A stretch of DNA of 64,000 nt from positions 1 to 64,000 of the forward strand of contig JAQURG010000016.1 of NCBI GenBank assembly GCA_028715725.1, written 5' to 3'. Each line of letters begins with the position of its first letter. Positions within the stretch are counted from its first letter, which is position 1. This document shows, piece by piece, positions 39,662-47,656 of the stretch. The translations under genes and the position numbers were made by a program. The stretch comes from Methylococcales bacterium. Lineage in GTDB: Bacteria; Pseudomonadota; Gammaproteobacteria; Methylococcales; Methylomonadaceae. Below the pieces are notes generated by a model that ran no database searches, was not told the DNA's origin, and saw only the letters and a list, made by a program, of their open reading frames with translations.

Positions 39662-40420
39662 CTATTCGGCCAAAGCCAGCGATTTAAACAACTGCGTATT
39701 TTTTGGAATCAAGGCATAATCACACAGGGCCATAAATGGCGCATCGGTTTTACTGTCACCTGCACCAAAGGTCAATAATTCCGGATGCTGCTGTTTGTAA
39801 CTGTCGATCAAGTAACTGACGGCGCTTTCTTTATTAATGATTTTCGGCAATACGGCAAGATTGTTGCCGTTCAGATGCCAGTATAAACTGCCGTCAGCTA
39901 TATGCGGATGTGCTTTAATAATGCTGTCCAGTAACGTTCTTAAAACTGTTTCAGTTCCGTCAATATGCTTGATCACGCCATACCAGGTTATCTCGAAATC
40001 ATGTATCAGCCGGGATTTAAAGCCATTATAACGCTTGCAATACGCCTCAACCTCTGTCCATACATCCAGCAATTTTGCATGATAAACGGGTAAGGCTTCT
40101 AACATTCCATTCATCCATACGTTATCGATATTGCGCTGCTTATCCAGAATAACTGCGCCATGATTCAATATTACTTCCTCCTGAAAAGGCAGCATTACGC
40201 GTTCGAAAGCGTGCCCATCACGCCCGGTGACCGGCACGATTTTGAAACCTTGGGCCAGCCAATGCCACAGCCATTGTTGCTTATGGGTAGCGTAGGAATT
40301 AGGCGTGCCGTCAGGTAAACAGGCCCGCACTTGTAACCTGGGATCATCAGCACCCAAGGCGCATTTTCTTAAAGTTTGAAAAAGCGTGTCATCAAGGTCT
40401 AAAAAAATATAGCTTTGCAT
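39662..40420 (-). CDS. HAD-family phosphatase of the Ter locus
   Basis: From the ATG at 40420 the 252-residue product starts SYIFLDLDDTLFQT, the HAD motif I with the two Asp. Motif II is VTGRDGHAF and motifs III/IV include FGAGDSKTDAPFM. The cap and motif IV resemble sucrose-phosphatase-like HADs. In Ter gene clusters such a phosphatase is paired with PRTase and ATP-grasp enzymes in a predicted nucleoside-like pathway. It overlaps the end of the PRTase gene by 29 bp and is the last gene of the unit. Confidence 0.85.
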   Translation of the reverse strand: MQSYIFLDLDDTLFQTLRKCALGADDPRLQVRACLPDGTPNSYATHKQQWLWHWLAQGFKIVPVTGRDGHAFERVMLPFQEEVILNHGAVILDKQRNIDNVWMNGMLEALPVYHAKLLDVWTEVEAYCKRYNGFKSRLIHDFEITWYGVIKHIDGTETVLRTLLDSIIKAHPHIADGSLYWHLNGNNLAVLPKIINKESAVSYLIDSYKQQHPELLTFGAGDSKTDAPFMALCDYALIPKNTQLFKSLALAE

Positions 40421-41585
40421 GATTTGAGTTTTGCGGTTGAAGTTCAAATCGTGCACTGACCGCTTGCCAAGCGTGCAATCGGTCGGTTAGCGGTTTATCG
40501 AGGGGCGTTTCATGGCACACGATAATTTCGCGATAATCGTCAGACTTCAAATTGTAAATAAAATTTGGAATGCCGTCTTCGTAGTTGTCTTCAAATCGGC
40601 ATACCGAAGCAATATCATTGCCCTGATGAATCGGCGAACGCGTCGTGCTTTGCACTTTTACTTTAAAGCCTCCGGATTCCAGTTCCCGCCCCAGTAAATA
40701 AGCCGGAGCATTACATTCGCCGGTACCCAGCACCAGAATGGGTAGGTGAGCACCGGAATCGCTAAAGACACTCCTGCATTGTTCCACAACATCCGGTTCC
40801 AGACTGATCGGGGCATCGATGCCCAACCGTCCCGGCCAAGCCAGCAAATGCTTTTTACACTGGCCGTTACCCGATACATTAACAGTAATATTATCAATGT
40901 CCGTATTTTGACTGTCCTCAAAACGCAAGAGGCCCTGCCTGAAACAAACCCATTCCACCACAACTCCTGCCTGGGATTCCAGAGCAGCACGGTCTTCAGA
41001 GTTAGCAAAATTTACCAGGCTAACAATAAATACTTTACGCAGCTCTGGATTAATCTTTTGATAGGCTTTGATGAGGCGTAAGAATGTTTTCCCGGTGCTG
41101 ATTTCATCGTCGATCAATACCAGGGTTTCCGCCTGTAAAAACTGCTTTCTATAATCCGGATGCTCAGGATAATACAGGAAAAAGTCAGTAGCATGACTGT
41201 GTGCTTCTTCAAACTCAAGCCGCTCAATGCTATCCAGATGATAACGGGTAGTCTGCATGAATAAAGCGTTTTTTATCCCGGTATTGCAAGCCGCCTCAAA
41301 AACTCCATAACCCAGGCCGGTTGCAGTTTCCGCCATACCTATCCACAATGAGCCCTCCCCCGCCCCGTTTTGTATCGCGGCTCTGGCCAATCCACGATAA
41401 GACCAGCTCATGGTTTTCGGCGATACCGGGTAATGTTTACCCAATACCTTGCTGACCAGTAAAAACTTGCGTTTACTGCTTACCCGTGCCGCAAAACCCA
41501 GCAAACGCCTGAGCGGAATATGCCCAGGCTCCACATCGAGCTGAAGTGTTCCGGTATCTAATTTAATCGTTACTGTTTTTTGCAT
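40392..41585 (-). CDS. Phosphoribosyltransferase with TRSP domain
   Basis: The 397-residue protein has a PRTase domain (about 20-210) whose PRPP loop is VLIDDEISTGKTFL (about 152-165), and a C-terminal TRSP domain. The latter contains ILVLGTGECNAPAYLLGRELE and the eponymous TTRSPI. This two-domain architecture is specific to Ter-associated clusters. It presumably transfers phosphoribose to an unknown base-like acceptor. The upstream neighbour is the small membrane protein gene and the downstream one is the overlapping HAD gene. Confidence 0.88.
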   Translation of the reverse strand: MQKTVTIKLDTGTLQLDVEPGHIPLRRLLGFAARVSSKRKFLLVSKVLGKHYPVSPKTMSWSYRGLARAAIQNGAGEGSLWIGMAETATGLGYGVFEAACNTGIKNALFMQTTRYHLDSIERLEFEEAHSHATDFFLYYPEHPDYRKQFLQAETLVLIDDEISTGKTFLRLIKAYQKINPELRKVFIVSLVNFANSEDRAALESQAGVVVEWVCFRQGLLRFEDSQNTDIDNITVNVSGNGQCKKHLLAWPGRLGIDAPISLEPDVVEQCRSVFSDSGAHLPILVLGTGECNAPAYLLGRELESGGFKVKVQSTTRSPIHQGNDIASVCRFEDNYEDGIPNFIYNLKSDDYREIIVCHETPLDKPLTDRLHAWQAVSARFELQPQNSNHAKLYFFRP

Positions 41586-41614
41586 GGTCTGCTAAGTTGA
41601 AGCGTTTCGGATTA

Positions 41615-41944
41615 TTAGCTGAAAAGTGTGGCGCACTGAATCAGGAAATGCAGCCCGGCAGCTTTAATATCCAGAAACGATAAAGCGCTGGCTCTGAACA
41701 TTCCCACGACCCCCACCATAATCCAGAAGACGTTCAGCAAGGTATAAGCGTTGTCATTTTTAAGAATGGAACACCAGGAAAGTATCACCGCATCCGTTGT
41801 ATTAAAAGCCCAAACAAACATAAACGGACTTTCTGCGCCCATCCAGCTGACCAGCGAAAAACTGAAAATACGCATCAGCACGCCGACCATTTCGATGAAA
41901 CGGATATAGGTATAAACGAATGAATTTATTTTATTGAAGGACAT
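41615..41944 (-). CDS. Small three-helix membrane protein in the Ter locus
   Basis: The 109-residue protein has about three hydrophobic helices (18-36, 40-60, 68-88) and a MVGVLMRIFSFSLVSWMGAE opening. I do not recognise the family. It lies in line between the ATP-grasp and PRTase genes with gaps of 60 and 29 bp, so it is probably part of the operon and could anchor or export the product. Confidence 0.6.
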   Translation of the reverse strand: MSFNKINSFVYTYIRFIEMVGVLMRIFSFSLVSWMGAESPFMFVWAFNTTDAVILSWCSILKNDNAYTLLNVFWIMVGVVGMFRASALSFLDIKAAGLHFLIQCATLFS

Positions 41945-42004
41945 AGTTAAGGCTGACTCATGCTAATTGCATGAATTATCAGAGCAAAAGCTCATTATAA
42001 TTAA

Positions 42005-43018
42005 TTATTGCAAAATCACAGGCGTATTAATTTCAGTCACCTTAAGCCCATAATTAATAACCGGCTGCTGAAAGGTTTCACCTTTAATGCCCTGCAGGGC
42101 GATATGCGCCAAATTTGCACCTGATAAGCATGCCATCCCGAAACCTCCGGAAGGCCTCGGATTAATTTCCAATAACCGCGGCCCATTCACACCGTCCTTG
42201 AACTGGATATTGAACAAACCATTAAGCCGGAAGTGTGTGGTTAACCGGATCACCATGCCACCGATTTCTGCATTGTTGTCTATGAGCTGCCCGTGGCCTG
42301 CCAATTGCGATTTCTTTCGCTGCACGGCGCATAATAAATCTCCATGCCGTCCTGCACAATCGACACTCCATTCATGTCCTGCCAGGTGTTCCATAACCAG
42401 CAGCGTGTCGAATTTCGGGGTATTACTCATGCCTTGCCGCAACTCTTGCAGCGGAATCTGGTACTCGACATCCTTGAGTAAGTGGGTAATACTGTCGCGC
42501 TGCGTGTCTAAAATTCGAAAACCCAGACCATAGACCGAAACCGCGGGTTTAACGCACAGCCTTTCATGTTTTGCCGATAATTCTTTAACTGCACTGTCAA
42601 ACTCGTCGCCGTTATTGACTGCAAAAAAATCCATGGTTTGCGCTACATCCGGGCTCAAGCCTGCATAAAAGTCCGCCTTGTTGTGAAGTAAGTTGAGTGT
42701 GTCATGATCGGCGACTGACACCACTTGCGTGCCCATTGCCTGAAACGGTTCATGATATTGACTGATGAGAGCCGCTTCCTTGCCTGGCCAAAATAGCTGA
42801 ATGTCATGCCGGTGACAAAAATCCACACACCATTCAACATAGTCTCGTCCCGTCAATTCGGCAGGCTCAAGGTAGTTTTCGTCAGCCGATAAAAATGCCG
42901 CCGCGGTTGTGTGCGTGTGTGTGCAAATCAGAGTGATCCCGCCAGCCGGAGCTGACTGGCGAAGATTTTTAAAAACGGAGCCGATAGTTGAAAACGTTTT
43001 GTTAAACCAGACCCTCAT
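42005..43018 (-). CDS. ATP-grasp ligase of the Ter locus
   Basis: The 337-residue protein is an ATP-grasp enzyme: preATP-grasp part (1-100), KPAVSVYGLGFRI nucleotide-loop region, EHLAGHEWSVDCAGRHGDLL and the metal-binding LLEINPRPSGGFGMA (about 285-299). Such ligases form amide bonds to carboxylates. In Ter clusters they are predicted to modify the nucleoside-like metabolite. The start overlaps the stop of the third TerD gene (TAATG, 43016-43020), so translation is coupled. Confidence 0.85.
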   Translation of the reverse strand: MRVWFNKTFSTIGSVFKNLRQSAPAGGITLICTHTHTTAAAFLSADENYLEPAELTGRDYVEWCVDFCHRHDIQLFWPGKEAALISQYHEPFQAMGTQVVSVADHDTLNLLHNKADFYAGLSPDVAQTMDFFAVNNGDEFDSAVKELSAKHERLCVKPAVSVYGLGFRILDTQRDSITHLLKDVEYQIPLQELRQGMSNTPKFDTLLVMEHLAGHEWSVDCAGRHGDLLCAVQRKKSQLAGHGQLIDNNAEIGGMVIRLTTHFRLNGLFNIQFKDGVNGPRLLEINPRPSGGFGMACLSGANLAHIALQGIKGETFQQPVINYGLKVTEINTPVILQ

Positions 43019-43611
43019 TACAAGTGAACAATAATTTGCGGCAGCAAGTTATCAATGGTTCGGCCGGTGCCATTTTCACCAATCGCATGCATTTTCCATT
43101 CGCCGCCATGGCGGTATAGTTTGGCCATGATTTGCGCCGTATGCGAACCTTGCGCACTTAAAGTGTATCGGGCAATTTCATTTTTATTGCTGTTATCGAC
43201 AAGGCGGCAATAGGCATTTTCAACCGTATTAAAAGTTTGGCCGGTATAAGAACTGACGGTAAATACCAGCGCTTTAACAGTCGCCGGAATTTTGTCCAGA
43301 TCAACGATGATTTGTTCGTCATCACCATCGCCGTCACCGGTACGGTTATCGCCTGTATGCACAATACTGCCGTCACGGCTTTTTAATTGCCCGAAATAGA
43401 CGATATCAACCGGCTTGTTCTGATCGTCGAATAATACGCAGGATGCGTCAAGATCAATAGAATCGCTGCTTCCGCCGCCGAACATGCCTTTCAACAAGCC
43501 GCTGCCGGTTTTTTTGGCATCCCAACCCAAGCCCATGATAACTTTACTTAATGCACCGCCGGATTCTTTGGATAGCGATATTTTTTGTCCCTTTTGTAAA
43601 TTAATAGCCAT
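43018..43611 (-). CDS. TerD-family protein with a loop insertion
   Basis: The 197-residue product (ATG at 43611) has the TerD double-sandwich pattern: NLQKGQKISLSKE, MGLGWDAK, LDASCVLFD and the calcium site DNRTGDGDGDDE. It differs from its two neighbours by a Gly/Ser-rich insertion of about 14 residues (SGLLKGMFGGGSSD) between WDAK and IDLDAS, and by a distinct C-terminus. The family binds calcium and is linked to tellurite, phage and stress resistance. It is coupled to the ATP-grasp gene. A 200 bp gap separates it from the upstream TerD gene. Confidence 0.93.
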   Translation of the reverse strand: MAINLQKGQKISLSKESGGALSKVIMGLGWDAKKTGSGLLKGMFGGGSSDSIDLDASCVLFDDQNKPVDIVYFGQLKSRDGSIVHTGDNRTGDGDGDDEQIIVDLDKIPATVKALVFTVSSYTGQTFNTVENAYCRLVDNSNKNEIARYTLSAQGSHTAQIMAKLYRHGGEWKMHAIGENGTGRTIDNLLPQIIVHL

Positions 43612-43815
43612 AAATCGTATTGCTCCTGTATTTAAACAATGTAAGGATTCACCGGCGTCCACCTGATAAATCGAGTTTTCCGGCCTGGGGTTATGGCATA
43701 CGTAGTTGCAGGATAGCCATAACCCAACCCAGAAAGTGTTTTATTAAAAATTGTATTCGGCAGCTTTGCTGACTATCAATAAGTGATACGCGCAGAAGCG
43801 TGGAATGTTGCCGGC

Positions 43816-44391
43816 TTAAACATTCACGCCGAAAGAAGTAGCCAAAGGCCCAAGACCGCCTGCGAAACCTTGCCCGACAGCTTTAAATTTCCAGTCTGAG
43901 CCAATGCGATAGATTTCGCCGAAGATCATCGCTGTTTCGACTGAGGCATCTTCGCTCAGATCATAACGGGCAATTTCCTGTCCATTTTCTTCATTGATAA
44001 CCCGGATATAAGCATGGTTAACCTGGCCAAAATTCTGTTTACGGGTTTCAGCTTCATGAATGGTCACAGCAAAAACGACCTTGTCCAAATCAGCAGGAAT
44101 TTTAGCCAGTTCGACCTTAACAGTTTCATCGTCACCCTCGCCCGCACCTGTCAAATTATCACCTGCATGTTGAACAGCTCCATCGGCAACGATTTTATTA
44201 TTGTAAAAGCAAAAATCGTTATCTGATCGGACTTTGCCATCCAGTTTGACTAAAAATGCACTGGCATCCAGATCGAATGCCGCACCATCGGTTGCACGTG
44301 CATCCCAACCCAGACCAATCACGATTTTATTCAATCCCGGCGCTTCTTTGCTTAAGTTAACGTTGCCGCCTTTACTAAGTGATATTGCCAT
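43816..44391 (-). CDS. TerD-family stress protein (second copy)
   Basis: The 191-residue protein has [38 protein letters not shown], the calcium-site segment [12 protein letters not shown] and [21 protein letters not shown]. It is close in length and sequence to the copy upstream (44423-44998), and both resemble TerD/TerE. A cytoplasmic calcium-binding role is taken from the family. It is separated by 31 bp from the upstream copy. Confidence 0.96.
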   Translation of the reverse strand: MAISLSKGGNVNLSKEAPGLNKIVIGLGWDARATDGAAFDLDASAFLVKLDGKVRSDNDFCFYNNKIVADGAVQHAGDNLTGAGEGDDETVKVELAKIPADLDKVVFAVTIHEAETRKQNFGQVNHAYIRVINEENGQEIARYDLSEDASVETAMIFGEIYRIGSDWKFKAVGQGFAGGLGPLATSFGVNV

Positions 44392-44422
44392 CAGTGTCCC
44401 CTGTTATTATTAAGTTTTATAG

Positions 44423-44998
44423 TTAAATATTTATTCCGTATTGACGCGCTAAAGCGGCCAATCCGCCGGCATAACCTTGTCCTACGGCTTTAAATTTCCA
44501 TTCACCGCTGTGCCGGTAAATTTCGCCGAAGATCATCGCTGTTTCAATGGATGCATCCTCGCTTAAATCGTACCGGGCAACTTCATTGTTAGAGTCCTTG
44601 TTAACCACCCTGACATACGCATGATTTACCTGGCCGAAGTTCTGTTTGCGCATGTCCGCGTTATATATGGTGACGCAAAAAACAACCTTTTGAATATCCG
44701 CGGGCACCTTATCGAGCAGGACTATAACCGCCTCGTCATCGCCATCGCCCGCACCTGTACGGTTGTCGCCGGTGTGTTCGACTGAACCACAACCGGATTT
44801 GGTCTGATTGTAGAAAATGAAATCACTGTCTGACCTGACTTTGCCATCTTCCTTGACCATAAATGCGCTCGCATCCAGATCAAAATCCGCACCATCAGTA
44901 GGTCTTGCATCCCAACCCAAACCCACAATCACATTTTTTAAACCGGGATCTGTTTTGGACAAACTGACATTGCCGCCTTTATTTAATGAAATACCCAT
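44423..44998 (-). CDS. TerD-family stress protein (first copy)
   Basis: The 191-residue TerD/TerE-like protein has [38 protein letters not shown] and calcium-site [12 protein letters not shown]. It is the first gene of the minus-strand Ter locus, with an ATG behind ggagattg. About 210 bp to the MlaC gene must hold the promoter. The downstream copy shares most of its sequence, indicating local duplication. Confidence 0.96.
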   Translation of the reverse strand: MGISLNKGGNVSLSKTDPGLKNVIVGLGWDARPTDGADFDLDASAFMVKEDGKVRSDSDFIFYNQTKSGCGSVEHTGDNRTGAGDGDDEAVIVLLDKVPADIQKVVFCVTIYNADMRKQNFGQVNHAYVRVVNKDSNNEVARYDLSEDASIETAMIFGEIYRHSGEWKFKAVGQGYAGGLAALARQYGINI

Positions 44999-45209
44999 AA
45001 ATCAATCTCCGTTAGTATCGTTGTGGTGGCAGATATACCCTTTCCATTTATTTCTATGGATAGAGGAAAAAGACGATTCCGCCAATCGTCCATAATTCCA
45101 TGGAAGGCTTTGATGCAAGTTAGTTTTATATGATAACCGCTAATACTCTCATTGCCTAGTCAACGCCATATACCATAAAAATTGAATATTGGTAAATTAT
45201 CAAGGGCTA

Positions 45210-45845
45210 TCAAGGTTTTTTTGGAGCAAGCCTTTCGGCATTACGTTTGGCTAAATCATCAATCACAGCGCTTAATGAACCTTTATTTTGAATCTCGCTG
45301 TTAAAGGTTGAACGGTAGTTAGTCACCAGACTTACGCCATCAATTATAATATCGTAGACTTTCCAGTCGCCCTGGTTCAGATACATTCGGTAATTTACAT
45401 TAACCGGATTTTGACTAGGTTGAAGAACTTGTGTTTTAACAATGACTTTTGAAGCTCCATCGGGCAATTCAAGAGGCAGAAAATGAATTGTCCAGTCGTT
45501 ATACTCCACAAACGCCCGGGAATAGGTTCTAATCAACAGGGTCTGAAATTCACGGGTAAAGCGCTCCTGCTCTTCAGGCGTTGCTGTTTTCCAGTGTTTT
45601 CCCAGAACTAATGGCGCAATTTTGCGAAAATCCGTATGTGGATTAATCACTCCATTCACAAACTGGGTCACTCTTGCAAAATCCTGAGTAAATGATTTAT
45701 CCTTCAGCCTTTCCTGTAACTGTGCCGAAACACCCTCTATAATTTGTTGGGGGCGTAATAATTCACCTGCAATGGCTTCCATAACGAACATAAAGCCGAG
45801 TAATGCGGCAAATAAACCGAATACTGTATATTTTTTTGTATTCAT
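45210..45845 (-). CDS. mlaC: MlaC-like phospholipid-binding periplasmic protein
   Basis: The 211-residue product (ATG at 45845 behind ggaggg) has a signal peptide (1-26) and the MlaC/Ttg2D pattern: FVNGVINPHTDFRKIAPLVLGKHWKTATPEEQERF, RTYSRAFVEY and NYRMYLNQGDWKVYDIIIDGVSLVTNYRSTF. MlaC ferries phospholipids between the outer-membrane MlaA and the inner-membrane MlaFEDB transporter. The other mla genes are not in the window, so it may serve a different membrane or hopanoid transport. Confidence 0.9.
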   Translation of the reverse strand: MNTKKYTVFGLFAALLGFMFVMEAIAGELLRPQQIIEGVSAQLQERLKDKSFTQDFARVTQFVNGVINPHTDFRKIAPLVLGKHWKTATPEEQERFTREFQTLLIRTYSRAFVEYNDWTIHFLPLELPDGASKVIVKTQVLQPSQNPVNVNYRMYLNQGDWKVYDIIIDGVSLVTNYRSTFNSEIQNKGSLSAVIDDLAKRNAERLAPKKP

Positions 45846-46296
45846 AAATCCCTCCAAACTCAATTAGCGAATGATTCAAACCCAGGCCAAATCTGCTAGT
45901 ATTCGAATACTGATATTAATACATTTAAATGAATAAATCTTGAGCATCATCACATACTTTCTCCAGCTACAGCAATAGCCAAACTCCATTACTTATTTTT
46001 TTACCCGGCAAAGTCTGAACTTTAAAAGCTGGTGACTATAAGCTCAACGGCACGGCTAATCCCGAAGCTCCTTTAATGCCTCCAAGGTAGAAAAAGCTGA
46101 CACTTAAACCTTTGGCGCCAAGTCAAAAAACTATTAATTCAGCGCTTGCATCATGTCCGCAATAGCATCAACTTCAACCTCCTGTGCAGAATTGAATTTT
46201 CCGTCATTCTGCCGTTCGAAGTACAACTACGATTGACTTTCAAAGTATGTGTATTTTACTAATCAAAGCAAGTATTAAATTAAGCGGACAAAACCA
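45846..46296. promoter_or_regulatory. Intergenic region with a perfect palindrome
   Basis: A 14-bp perfect palindrome, agtattcgaatact, lies at 45898-45911, about 50 bp upstream of the mlaC ATG, and may be an operator. A 30-codon minus-strand frame near 46130-46220 (from a TTG, ends in MMQALN) may be the tail of a lost gene. The rest is featureless. Confidence 0.4.
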
Positions 46297-47019
46297 ATGA
46301 CAACGATCGGCTACCTCATCTCCATGAGTAAACAACCGGGCTTACTATTCATTTTCTTTATAATGTTGACTGCCTCAAACGCCTATGCTCAAAATGCTGA
46401 AGATGACGGCGGTCTGCTTGAACAGATACAGTCACTGCAAAGCAGTCTGAATATCCAGATCAACGGACTGGAAGAAGTTCAAAATGAAGAAAAAGTCATT
46501 ACAAGCGGCAGTCAAGAGCAACAAATTGAGCAGCTTTTGGCTTCCTTCAATCACATCATCAGCCGAAATGCTAAAGGGAAGATTGAGCGCATCGTCATCA
46601 TCAATAAAAAACAAAAACCTGAAGTCAATCGCATCGTTTTGCCAATCCGTTTCCAGGGCAACCATTTTGTGGTCTCGGTTGCTATTTCGGGTAATGGTAA
46701 AATCTGGCAAACTCTCGATATGATCGTCGACACAGGAGCAGACCTAGTTGTTTTGCCGGAATCAATGATAGATCAATTAGGCCTTGCGGACAGTGCCTTT
46801 ACCAGACAGCAGATGCAGACCGCCAATGGCATGGCCGAAGCAAAAATGAGTCTATTGAAGGAATTGAAGATTGCCGGAGAAACCGTTGAAAATGTACAAG
46901 CGGCCTTCGTTGCAGATGATCTTTTAGGAAAAAACAGCTTGTTGGGGATGAGTGTTTTAGGGCGCTATCAAATTAATATTGATGATAAAACCCAATTGAT
47001 TACACTGTTTAAAAAATAA
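46297..47019 (+). CDS. Exported retropepsin-like aspartic protease
   Basis: The 240-residue protein has a signal or anchor helix (about 13-31), a polar helical segment with SLQSSLNIQINGLEEVQNEE (45-65), and a single retropepsin-like domain (about 112-240). Its active-site motif is IVDTGADLVVLP (Asp145), with a flap-like QTANGMAEAKMS and a hydrophobic LLGMSVLGRYQINID end. Like other bacterial retropepsins it would act as a dimer, here probably in the periplasm. The substrate is unknown. An alternative start lies at 46324. Confidence 0.8.
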   Translation: MTTIGYLISMSKQPGLLFIFFIMLTASNAYAQNAEDDGGLLEQIQSLQSSLNIQINGLEEVQNEEKVITSGSQEQQIEQLLASFNHIISRNAKGKIERIVIINKKQKPEVNRIVLPIRFQGNHFVVSVAISGNGKIWQTLDMIVDTGADLVVLPESMIDQLGLADSAFTRQQMQTANGMAEAKMSLLKELKIAGETVENVQAAFVADDLLGKNSLLGMSVLGRYQINIDDKTQLITLFKK

Positions 47020-47369
47020 TTAGCCTCCTGGCAAAACCGTAATTGCTTATTTTGTCTCGAGCACCACGACTGCATGGATATTCTACAGGTACAGCCCGAC
47101 TCTCGCTATAAATGCCGGCCACTCTGCCTGGATACTGGATATAATTGAACACTTTGGTTGACTTTATAAATCCGTTTTACGATAAAACAAAAATTCTCAT
47201 ATAACCCTAAGGTACGAGTATTAGTGCACTTTTATCAAGGATATAGATCAGCAGGCAATCTGAAATAAAGAAGATTATTGTCCTAAATTGTACTGGTTTA
47301 CTCTTCAAAATCAAATTCACCTTTTGGTAAAATTCAAATATCGCGTATCATGCAAACCTTGTTCTATCT
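47020..47369. other. Intergenic sequence without recognisable content
   Basis: This AT-rich stretch follows the protease gene and leads into the EAL relic. No frame, hairpin with T-run or promoter could be supported. Confidence 0.3.
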
Positions 47370-47635
47370 CTTCATTAATTTATTTTGTAAAGTAGAACTG
47401 CCAATAGATTGTCTTAAAATTGATGGCTTATTTGTTTAAGATATGTTAAATCATAAAGCCGATATCGCCATGGTGAAATTAAATTGATGAAGTCACATGC
47501 TTTATGGATAAAAAAATTGTTGCAGAATTTATAGAAAGTGAGCGGATCTTTAACTTGCTCAAAAAGCCGGGCATCTACTATATACAAAATTATCTTACTG
47601 ATGGCCCGCACCATCAGATGAGCTTACACATATGA
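47370..47635 (+). pseudogene. Relic of an EAL-domain gene (3' end)
   Basis: Three-frame reading recovers the C-terminal part of a c-di-GMP phosphodiesterase domain in order: SSLIYFVK, then LPIDCLKIDGLFV (the LKID.G.F.. EAL motif), a TAA, DMLNHKADIAMVK, two TGA codons, SHML, a one-base shift, and MDKKIVAEFIESERIFNLLKK... with GIYYIQNYL before a TGA. EAL domains end KKT.AEFVE....L..L...G....QGY. The gene is thus inactivated by at least three stops and two frameshifts. The N-terminal part is absent. Its end lies 22 bp before the TonB-dependent receptor ATG, so that gene's leader lies in the relic. Confidence 0.8.
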
Positions 47636-47656
47636 ACCTGTTGTCGGGATGTTGAA

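Noticed and set aside
46130-46225. 30-codon minus-strand frame ending in MMQALN
   Set aside because: Too short to assign; it could be the tail of a lost gene but no family is recognised.
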